Below, piece after piece: positions 1-7,591 of a DNA stretch of 53,764 nucleotides. The translations under genes and the position numbers were made by a program. The DNA comes from JAJFHI01 sp050633705 (GTDB taxonomy: Bacteria; Pseudomonadota; Alphaproteobacteria; Rhizobiales; Hyphomicrobiaceae): contig JBOEGZ010000014.1 in the NCBI GenBank assembly GCA_050633705.1, positions 1 to 53,764 of the forward strand, given 5' to 3'. The notes beneath the pieces are model-generated. The model saw only the letters and a list, made by a program, of their open reading frames with translations. It made no database searches and was not told where the DNA came from. Each line of letters begins with the position of its first letter. The first letter of the stretch is position 1.

Positions 1-1340
1 GTCACCGGTGTCAACGACGCGCCGACGGCGACGGACGACGCGTTCACGGGTGTGACGGAAGACGATGGCGCGGCTGTGATCGGCAACGCGCTGACGGCCG
101 ACAATGGCAGCGGCATCGATTCCGATCCGGATGGTGATGCGCTCATGGTGACCGCGCAGACGGGTGTTGCTGGTTCGAACGGTGGTACGTTCTCGATTGA
201 CGCCGCTGGTGTTGTCACGTTCGATCCGGATGGTGATTTTGAGGATCTTGCGGTTGGTGCAACGCGTGACACGACGCTGACCTATGAGATTAGTGACGGC
301 AACGGCGGTACCGATACCGCCACGATCACGGTGACGGTCACCGGTGTCAACGACGCGCCAACGGCGACGGACGACGCGTTCACGGGTGTCACAGAAGACG
401 ATGGCGCGGCGATCCTTGGCAACGCACTGACAGCCGACAACGGCAGCGGCATCGATTCTGATCCAGATGGTGACGCGCTGATGGTCACCGCACAAACCGG
501 TGTTGCTGGCAGCAACGGAGGCACGTTCTCGATCGATGCGGCGGGTGTTGTCACGTTCGATCCCGATGGCGACTTTGAGGATCTTGCGGTTGGTGCAACG
601 CGTGACACGACGCTGACCTATGAGATTAGTGACGGCAATGGTGGAACCGACACCGCGACGATTACGGTAACAGTCACCGGCGTCAACGACGCGCCAACGG
701 CAACGGACGACGCGTTCACAGGCGTCACAGAAGACGATGGTGCGGCGATCCTTGGCAACGCGCTGACGGCCGACAATGGCAGCGGCATCGATTCCGATCC
801 AGATGGCGACGCGCTCATGGTCACCGCACAAACCGGTGTTGCTGGTTCGAATGGTGGCACATTCTCGATTGACGCCGCAGGCGTTGTGACGTTCGATCCC
901 GATGGCGACTTTGAGGATCTGGCGGTTGGTGCGACGCGTGACACGACGCTGACGTATGAGATCTCTGACGGCAACGGAGGCACCGATACTGCGACGATCA
1001 CGGTGACGGTCACCGGTGTCAACGACGCGCCGACGGCGACGGACGACGCATTTACCGGTGTGACCGAAGACGATGGCGCGGCTGTGATCGGCAACGCACT
1101 GACGGCAGACAATGGCAGCGGCATCGATTCCGATCCCGACGGCGATGCGCTGATGGTGACGGCGCAGACCGGTGTTGCTGGTTCGAATGGTGGCACATTC
1201 TCGATTGACGCCGCAGGTGTTGTGACGTTCGACCCCGATGGTGATTTTGAGGATCTGGCGGTTGGTGCGACGCGTGACANNTGACGTATGAGATCTCTGA
1301 TGGTAACGGCGGCACGGATACCGCGACGATTACCGTAACA
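1..1340 (+). repeat. Four tandem 336-bp VCBS repeats
   Basis: The repeat units begin at 1, 337, 673 and 1009, exactly 336 bp (112 codons) apart. The next equivalent point falls at 1341, only 332 bp later, because the N gap removed four bases. At protein level the units are almost identical; between units 1 and 2 I see only a V-to-I and an I-to-L change. At DNA level the units differ at many synonymous third positions. The array surely continues upstream of the window. Confidence 0.95.
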
Positions 1341-3185
1341 GTCACCGGCGTCAACGACGTACCAACGGCAGTAACAGATGGATTCGTTACAGCAACAAAT
1401 ACAACCTCCGCACCGATTGATTTGCTTGGCAATGATACGGACCCTGATGGTGATACGTTGACGTTGGCCTCGATCAACGGCGTTGCGATAACGGCTGGTA
1501 TCTCGGCATCTATACCGGCCACTGCGGACGGCAACCCGGTTACACCAATGAACCCGATTGTTGGAACCGTTGAAGTGTCTGCCGGTGGTGTTGTTACGTT
1601 TATTCCGGCATTGAGCTACACCGGTCCGGTGGTGTTTGATTACTCCGTCAGCGATGGCAACGGAGGTAGTGACACTGTAACTGTAACCGGCAACATCAAT
1701 GGAAGTCCGATGTTGCCGACAGCGACAAATGACACGTCCTCAGATAACGTTCCAGGTTCCACTGTTACGATCGATGTTGTGACAAACGACTTTGACCCTG
1801 ATGGTGTGGTTGACCCGACTTCCGTGCAAATCGTTGGTACGATGAACCCGGGAGATACACTCACAATTCCTGGCCAAGGCGCATGGTCGGTAAATCCTGT
1901 GAGTGGAGCGATTGCATTCACGCCGGAACCAGGTTTCAATGGAAACCCGGCGCCCATCCAGTACACCATCGATGATGCTGTCGGAAATACGTCAGCTCCG
2001 GCGAGCGTGTCAGTTGGTTATGATCTGACACCACCATCTGTGACAGGAGATGTTGTTGAGGGTGTTCCACCTGGCAGCGCGGTGACGATAAATGTTCTAG
2101 GCAACGATGGTGGAACTGGCGTCCCGCTTGACCCATCTTCTGTGCAGATCGTTGGTACGACAGCGCCGGGTGAGCGGCTGAGTATTCCAGGCGAAGGTGT
2201 TTACACGGTCAACCGTAACACCGGTGCGATTACGTTCACGCCAGCGCCAGGATTTGTGGGCGAGCCGAAGTCGATTTCTTACACGGTCGCAAACATTCAT
2301 GGAATTCGCTCGGCAGCCGCATCGGTTGAAATTTCGATGGGCGTCGACTTGACGGTATTTGAAGACCTTTTGCCGGACCGTCCGACAGTGCTTGATTCAC
2401 TCAATTCATTGCCCAATCAGCCAGGTCAGATTGAGTCAACCAATGCTGTAGGCGTTTCTGGTGGAATTGTTACTGAAACTGCCCGCACTATTGGTGGTCA
2501 AAGTAACGAGCAAACCGACATACACGCACAGGGCATTGTGCTGCAGACGGTCAACCAGGTTGATCCTTTGAATGGATTCACGCATCCAATGATCAACAAA
2601 GCTGTAACTGTGGCGCGTGTCCATGATGTGCCGGCACTGCATCGATTGTTGAACAACGCAGATCGTGCATTCGATTTGGGTTCAACACCATTCGGTGTTG
2701 AAAGCTTGACCGGTTACTCGCTGCGAATTGATGTTGTTGACTTATCGCTTGGTTCCCAGGAAAAGGGCCAAATCATTGTCGATACCCTCGTTCGAGACAG
2801 GGTTCTATATGTTGAAGTTTCAAACAGTCTTGGTAGCGATGCCTATGGTGGGCTGAAACGATATCAAGTTCTGCAGGCAGACGGGAAACCACTGCCGCCA
2901 TGGGTGCACCAAGCTGAAAATGGCTTGTTGCTTGGAGAGGTGCCCGCCGATACGCCGCTGATAAATCTTTTGATCGTTGCGGAATTCAATGATGGCGCAA
3001 CAATCGAGCACAACGTTGATATTCAGACCGCATCGGGTGAAGTGTCTCCCGTTGCTGAGGCCACTGCAGACTATGTTCCAACGTTCTCGCAGCAGGTGCA
3101 AGACTCTTCGCAAGGTGATGTCGATGCCTTGAAGCTGCTAGGTCAGGAACTAAAAATCATGCCTGAGGATGGACCTGTCGAATAG
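1..3185 (+). CDS. Giant VCBS/CshA-repeat adhesin, 3' part (5' end outside window, frame broken by an N gap)
   Basis: The reading frame is open from base 1, so the gene begins upstream of the window. Four near-identical 112-residue VCBS-type repeats come first, each ending in the typical 'DGNGGTDTATITVTVTGVNDAP' style segment. One further cadherin-like repeat follows, then two CshA-fibril-like repeats (about 1730-2330) with the pattern NDG..P.SVQIVGT..PG..L.IPG.G.W/Y.V...G.ITFTP. After these lies a domain of roughly 280 residues; near 2860-3030 it contains 'ADGKPLPPWV', which resembles dystroglycan-type cadherin-like folds. Frame 1 runs to the N bases at 1280-1281 and resumes in frame 3 to the stop at 3183-3185; four missing bases reconcile the two. 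Such proteins are surface or secreted adhesins, usually exported by type I-like systems. I see no RTX nonapeptide repeats in this C-terminal part, so the export signal is unclear. The transport-like genes directly downstream suggest they serve this protein (inference). Confidence 0.85.
1280..1281. other. Assembly gap (two N bases) with a 4-base deficit
   Basis: The two N bases lie inside the fourth 336-bp repeat. In the other repeats six bases stand between the flanking sequences, here only two. Restoring four bases rejoins the upstream and downstream reading frames. The number of repeats collapsed at this point cannot be known from the sequence. Confidence 0.9.
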
Positions 3186-3497
3186 TGATGGCGCGCTCGG
3201 AGGCAGAGCGCGTTGAGCGCGACTTTGTGATCGATTGAGCTATGTCGAGTGCAGCGTGGCAAAGTTGTAAACGGGATCGAATATTTGAGATACAAGTCAT
3301 GTGTTAGGGGTGTCTTTGCAGGGGGAGATACAACTGCGTGCTGCATCTGCGCATCATTATCGAGTCGGAATATAGTTATTCTGCAAGCGCAACAAAAAAT
3401 TATATAGCGCACTGCACGAACTGAGTTAATAAGAATGAGATTAGGGATAAAAAAAAGCGGCTCGATATGTATAGCGTGAGACTGCGGGGCAAACGAC
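3186..3497. other. Intergenic region between adhesin and TolC-family gene
   Basis: I see no gene here. A hairpin at 3192-3212 (arms CGCGCTC and GAGCGCG, 7-nt loop) lies just after the adhesin stop. No long T-run follows, so it may be a weak terminator or only a chance structure. The 3' half is A/T-rich (around 3380-3460) and could hold the promoter of the downstream genes, but no clear -35/-10 pair stands out. Confidence 0.5.
3192..3212 (+). terminator. Possible terminator hairpin after the adhesin gene
   Basis: Perfect 7-bp G+C-rich stem with a 7-nt loop, beginning 7 nt after the adhesin stop codon. It is not followed by a T-tract, so rho-independent function is uncertain. Confidence 0.3.
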
Positions 3498-5060
3498 TTG
3501 CGACGGTTGTTGATAGCATGCTTGTCTACAACGCTTCTGGCGGGCTGTTCGGTTAATCCGGAAGTGTTGTCTATAGAAGACGTGGAACTTTATGCTGTCG
3601 ACAAACATTCCAGGGTGACGGCGGGACAAGAAGATATCATCGGTCCCATTTCGCTTTATGAAGCGATGGCGCGAGCACTCAAATACAATCTGGATAAAAA
3701 AGTAGAGTCGATGGAGATCGCTCTACGTGAACGGCAATTGGACCTGGCGCATTATTCCTTGTTGCCGGATATCATGGTCAATACCGGGTACACGACGCGC
3801 AATAACTACAGTGGCGGCAGTTCGCTCTCACTGTTGTCGCGTCGCCAGTCTTTGGAACCATCGACGTCTTCAGAACGCCAACTGTTTACTGCTGATTTGT
3901 CATTGAGTTGGCATGTTCTCGATTTCGGGCTGTCTTATATCCGTGCTCAGCAAACCGCTGACAAAGTCCTCATCGCCGAGGAAAATAAGCGCAAAGTTGT
4001 CAATAGAATTATCGAAGATGTTCGATCGGCATATTGGAAAGCGGTGAGTGCAAAGCGCTTGAAGATTAGATTACGGTCGTTGTCGGAGAGGGTCGAAGTC
4101 GCCTTGTCAGACTCTCAGTCTCTCTCAGAGCGAGCCGAAGCCTCGCCCCTGACTGCGCTGACCTATGAGCGTGAGCTTGTCGAGATAAAGAAAAATATTC
4201 AAAAGCTTGATAGTGATTTGACCGTCGCAAAGACCCAGTTGGCGGCGCTTATGAATGTTCAACCTGGTCACGATTTTACAGTCATGATTCCGGGAGGACA
4301 GCCAGAGCCCCGAATTCTGAAATACTCAGCAGAACACATGGTATCGCTTGCGCTGCAGGCGCGACCGGAGCTACGAGAGGTGGCATACCAATCGCGCATT
4401 AACTCAAAGGAAGCTGAGATTGCTATTCTTGAGATGTTGCCGGGTGTGTCGACAATTGCCTCACCAAACTACGACAGCAATGATTTTCTCTTTAACAATC
4501 ATTGGGCGACATGGGGGATGAAGGCGAGTTGGAATCTACTGAAGGTATTTTCCTATCGTTCTCGAAAGGCTGAGATTGATGCTCGTGACTACCTATTGGA
4601 TCAACGAGCTTTGGCTGTAACAATGGCTGTCATGACGCAGGTTCACGTCGCCCGCGCCAGGTTAATTCATGCACGGCGTCAATATAAGACTGCTCAGCAT
4701 TTTTATAGTGTGCAGAGAAAAATACTCCGGCAGATCCGAAGTGGATTGGCGGCGGAGAAGGTGAGCGAACAGACGGCTATCCGAGAAGAAATGAATGCGC
4801 TTGTCGCCCGCGTTAAGCTTGACCTTGCTTATGTTGAACTTCAAACAGCATTTGCAAACGTCTTTGCCTCAATGGGCATTGATCCATTTGGTGAATTCGT
4901 TTCCGGCGATGAAACAGTTTCCGACCTCGCAGAATCTTTGCGCAGCGGCTGGTACAACCTGGGTGATCGCCACGTATCAATAGACCCCGCAGATGTACCG
5001 CAACCAGGATCTCCCGAGACAACAAAATTCGCTGTTTTGGCGAGTAATCGCTGGGGTTGA
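3498..5060 (+). CDS. TolC-family outer membrane efflux lipoprotein
   Basis: The 520-residue product begins with a lipoprotein signal (MRRLLIACLSTTLLAGC, lipobox LLAGC), followed by two long coiled regions. These carry the duplicated outer-membrane-efflux layout: a first half with 'IEDVRSAYWKAVSAKRLKIRL' and a second half with 'ARPELREVAYQSRINSKEAEI'. TolC-like proteins form trimeric outer-membrane channels that dock with periplasmic adaptors. The start is TTG at 3498; the only in-frame ATG upstream (3435) is followed by an in-frame TGA, and the TTG places the signal peptide correctly. It lies between the adhesin and the adaptor genes and probably supplies the outer-membrane exit duct for this locus. 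The lipid-anchored form is seen in NodT/CusC-type members. The family assignment is firm; the substrate is inferred. Confidence 0.88.
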   Translation: MRRLLIACLSTTLLAGCSVNPEVLSIEDVELYAVDKHSRVTAGQEDIIGPISLYEAMARALKYNLDKKVESMEIALRERQLDLAHYSLLPDIMVNTGYTTRNNYSGGSSLSLLSRRQSLEPSTSSERQLFTADLSLSWHVLDFGLSYIRAQQTADKVLIAEENKRKVVNRIIEDVRSAYWKAVSAKRLKIRLRSLSERVEVALSDSQSLSERAEASPLTALTYERELVEIKKNIQKLDSDLTVAKTQLAALMNVQPGHDFTVMIPGGQPEPRILKYSAEHMVSLALQARPELREVAYQSRINSKEAEIAILEMLPGVSTIASPNYDSNDFLFNNHWATWGMKASWNLLKVFSYRSRKAEIDARDYLLDQRALAVTMAVMTQVHVARARLIHARRQYKTAQHFYSVQRKILRQIRSGLAAEKVSEQTAIREEMNALVARVKLDLAYVELQTAFANVFASMGIDPFGEFVSGDETVSDLAESLRSGWYNLGDRHVSIDPADVPQPGSPETTKFAVLASNRWG

Positions 5061-5096
5061 TCTGCAACTCGAGGCGAAATTAAGCAAACGCCAACT

Positions 5097-5126
5097 TTGT
5101 CCAGTTACAACTAGAAATAAGATAAA
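5097..5126 (+). promoter_or_regulatory. Weak sigma-70-like promoter candidate upstream of the adaptor genes
   Basis: TTGTCC (5097-5102) and GATAAA (5121-5126) are separated by 18 nt and each match four of six consensus bases. The 192-nt gap after the TolC-family gene leaves room for a separate transcript of the three adaptor and protease genes. This is a pattern call only. Confidence 0.22.
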
Positions 5127-5252
5127 ATTTTCTTGGCGCCAGAAAGGTTGTGTTGACCAGAATTAGCGTCGTGTTGCGCCTGTTCGGTAACTTGAAGGTC
5201 TCCTTTTCAACCGATACTTGGGGCTTGAGTTTTTGTATCTGGAGTTGGTTTT

Positions 5253-6047
5253 ATGTCTGGCGTGAAATACAGCGCATTTGTCGTTGGCTTGGTCGTGTCG
5301 GCGTCTGCTTTTGCAGGTGCTGTCAACACAAATAGCCTGATGAATGACACCCCAAAGCCCGTTCACTTTGTGCAGTTGGAAGAAACGCCCCGCGGCCTTG
5401 TCAAAGCTTCGGCAGAGGCAAAGATTGCTGCTGAGCTGGTCGCCCGGATTGAAAAGCTACCATTTCGAGAAGGCGATGAATTTTCTAAAGGCGATGCATT
5501 AGTTGTTTTTGATTGTCGTCGCTACAACGCAGAATTGAAGGCGGTCAAAGCAGAGCTGCGTGGCGCAAAGAGAACTCTGACATTGAATTTGGAGCTAAAG
5601 CGGCACAAGGCTGTTGGCAATAATGAGCTAGAGATTTCTCGTGCCAAGGTTGATGAGATTACGGCGCGTGCAGAAGCTCTTGAAGTGCGCACCGATCAGT
5701 GCCGGATTACCGCGCCGTTTTCTGGACGCGTTGTTGAGCTGTTCAGTCAAGAACATGAAATGCCGTCTGCAAATGCGCCTTTGATCAGCATCGTTGACAA
5801 TGGGCCCTTTGAGCTTGATCTGATCGTGCCGTCACGTTGGCTGATTTGGTTGAAGCCGGGCACAGAGTTTGAATTTGCCGTTGATGAAACGCGTAAAAAC
5901 TATGAAGCGCGGATTACGCGAATTGCTGCCGTTGTTGACCCGATCAGTCAAACAGTAGCGGTCAAGGCGGTCTTTGAAACACCAACGCCGGGTGTGCTTC
6001 CAGGTATGAGCGGAACGGCGGTGTTTAATGGGCCTGATGGGAGCTAG
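5253..6047 (+). CDS. Periplasmic adaptor (HlyD/MexA-type membrane fusion protein)
   Basis: 264 residues. An N-terminal signal peptide (about 1-22, VSASAFAGA) is followed by the split lipoyl-like domain ('AKIAAELVARIEKLPFREGDEFSKGDALVVFD', then 'CRITAPFSGRVVEL'), with a short helical hairpin between. A beta-barrel and a C-terminal segment ('GVLPGMSGTAVFN') complete the RND-adaptor layout. It is shorter than most MexA-type adaptors. It would bridge an inner-membrane component to the TolC-family channel. GGAG at 5241-5244 sits 8 nt ahead of the ATG. The next gene starts 5 nt after its stop, so the two are surely co-transcribed. No RND pump lies nearby, so its inner-membrane partner is probably the downstream HlyD-like or M50 protein (inference). 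Confidence 0.85.
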   Translation: MSGVKYSAFVVGLVVSASAFAGAVNTNSLMNDTPKPVHFVQLEETPRGLVKASAEAKIAAELVARIEKLPFREGDEFSKGDALVVFDCRRYNAELKAVKAELRGAKRTLTLNLELKRHKAVGNNELEISRAKVDEITARAEALEVRTDQCRITAPFSGRVVELFSQEHEMPSANAPLISIVDNGPFELDLIVPSRWLIWLKPGTEFEFAVDETRKNYEARITRIAAVVDPISQTVAVKAVFETPTPGVLPGMSGTAVFNGPDGS

Positions 6048-6052
6048 CCGCA

Positions 6053-7585
6053 ATGAGTACCATTAAGCCAAAGTCGGCGAAGACAGCCCTGTCTTCAACA
6101 TCACCACCGCCACGGGTCACAATGCAGCGGCCTGTGCGGTCGCAAAAAACGCCGTCGAATTCGACTATTGTACCCTCTAAACCAACAAAAGGTACTGGCG
6201 CGCCTACAGCCCAAGGTAGGCCAGAGCCTAAAACTCAATCACCTTCGCCTCGCCCTGCAAGCGAAGCAGGCGGTCTCGAATTCCTATTGTCTATGGAAGG
6301 TCGTGTCCGCGAGACAAAAAAGGAAGTTGAACTCATTCACTTTGCCGTCAATGAAACGCGCAAACTGACAGGTGCTCGCCAGATATTCTTGTTTCGCAGT
6401 TTGTCAGGCGGAGACTTTAAACCAATAGCTGTTTCAAGTATGGCATTGACGGATTCTGATTCTCCAATGTTGCGGTGGATGACGAAGATCGTAAAACGGC
6501 TTGCAGCTGATGCCAATATTGCAATGCCTATTGAGTTTCGTCTGCCGGCTTATGCTGATGAAGCGGATGAAGAAACAAAAACCTATCCGTTCAAGCACTT
6601 TTTGTGGCAGCCGTTGACTTTGCCAAATGGTCGGGTTTTTGCCGGCTTGTTACAAGCGCGTGAAAGTAGCTGGCAGAAGAGTGCGCTAACTGTGACCGAA
6701 CGCCTGGCCAGTGTTTATGCACACACGTGGGCGGCTCATGTTGGTCCAAGTCGTCTTGGCCGTGCGCCTGTTATGAAGCGTTGGATGTGGCCTGCAGCCG
6801 TCGCCACTTTGATGTTGGCGATGTTGATCCCGGTTCCAATGACTGTTCTGGCGCCAGTTGAAGTTGTTGCGGAAAAGCCGGTTGTTGTCGCCGCTCCGAT
6901 AGACGGCATCATCAGCGAAGTTATTGCTAATCCAAATAGCAGTGTTGGCGCAGGTGATGTGTTGTTTAAATTTGATGACACTGCGTTACGAAACAAAAGA
7001 AAGCTGGCACAGCGGGAGCTAAGTGTTGCCCAAGCCGAATTGCGACAGGCTGTTCAAGGTGCCTTCAACGATCCCAAGGCGCGCCATCAATTGGCGATTG
7101 CGAAGGCGGAAGTTGAGCTGAAGCGCGCAGATTTCCAATACGCTACCGAAGTTTTGGATCAAGTTACGGTCAATGCGCCAACTGCCGGAATTGTGATTTC
7201 GCCAGACAAGGACCATTGGAAGGGTCGTCCGGTTGCGACGGGCGAGAAAATCCTAAAAATTGCAGATCCCAAAAAAGTTGCTCTACGCGTGGAATTGCCG
7301 GTCGCTGATGCGATCGTTTTAAACGAAGATGCCCGCGTGCGTGTGTTTTTGGATGCTCAGCCTCTTAACGCTGTCGAGGCGATGGTTGTGCGTACCAGTT
7401 ATCAAGGCAAGCCAACGCCAACCAAAGAACTGGCTTATGAGGTTCGTGCCAAATTTGCCGAGACGGAATACACGCCTCGGATCGGTGCACGTGGAACAGC
7501 GCAGGTCTATGGTGAGGATGTGCCGCTTGGATTTTATTTGTTCCGTCGCCCGATTGCGGCGGCGCGCCAATACCTGGGACTGTAA
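6053..7585 (+). CDS. GAF-like domain fused to a membrane-anchored HlyD-type adaptor
   Basis: 510 residues. Residues 1-72 are rich in Pro, Ser, Thr and Lys and look disordered. Residues about 75-235 resemble a GAF-type sensory fold ('VELIHFAVNETRKLTGARQ..FLFRS'). One membrane segment lies at about 244-268. After it comes a periplasmic HlyD-like part: a split lipoyl domain ('VAAPIDGIISEVIANPNSSVGAGDVLFKFDD' and 'VTVNAPTAGIVIS') around a short coiled coil, then a beta-barrel ending near 'PRIGARGTAQVYGE'. The C-terminus (GFYLFRRPIAAARQYLGL) matches the ending common in this adaptor subgroup. The cytoplasmic GAF-like part could sense a ligand or a protein partner. Six nt separate its stop from the next start. 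The domain calls are by eye; the GAF call is the weaker one. Confidence 0.78.
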   Translation: MSTIKPKSAKTALSSTSPPPRVTMQRPVRSQKTPSNSTIVPSKPTKGTGAPTAQGRPEPKTQSPSPRPASEAGGLEFLLSMEGRVRETKKEVELIHFAVNETRKLTGARQIFLFRSLSGGDFKPIAVSSMALTDSDSPMLRWMTKIVKRLAADANIAMPIEFRLPAYADEADEETKTYPFKHFLWQPLTLPNGRVFAGLLQARESSWQKSALTVTERLASVYAHTWAAHVGPSRLGRAPVMKRWMWPAAVATLMLAMLIPVPMTVLAPVEVVAEKPVVVAAPIDGIISEVIANPNSSVGAGDVLFKFDDTALRNKRKLAQRELSVAQAELRQAVQGAFNDPKARHQLAIAKAEVELKRADFQYATEVLDQVTVNAPTAGIVISPDKDHWKGRPVATGEKILKIADPKKVALRVELPVADAIVLNEDARVRVFLDAQPLNAVEAMVVRTSYQGKPTPTKELAYEVRAKFAETEYTPRIGARGTAQVYGEDVPLGFYLFRRPIAAARQYLGL

Positions 7586-7591
7586 TCTGTT

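Noticed and set aside
282..1196. Long minus-strand reading frames across the VCBS repeats
   Set aside because: They repeat with the same 336-bp period and mirror the codon pattern of the plus-strand repeats. They have low-complexity Ser/Ala/Pro-rich products with no family likeness.
1..1340. Tandem repeats as a CRISPR array
   Set aside because: The units are 336 bp, directly joined, and code for protein; there are no short repeats with unique spacers.
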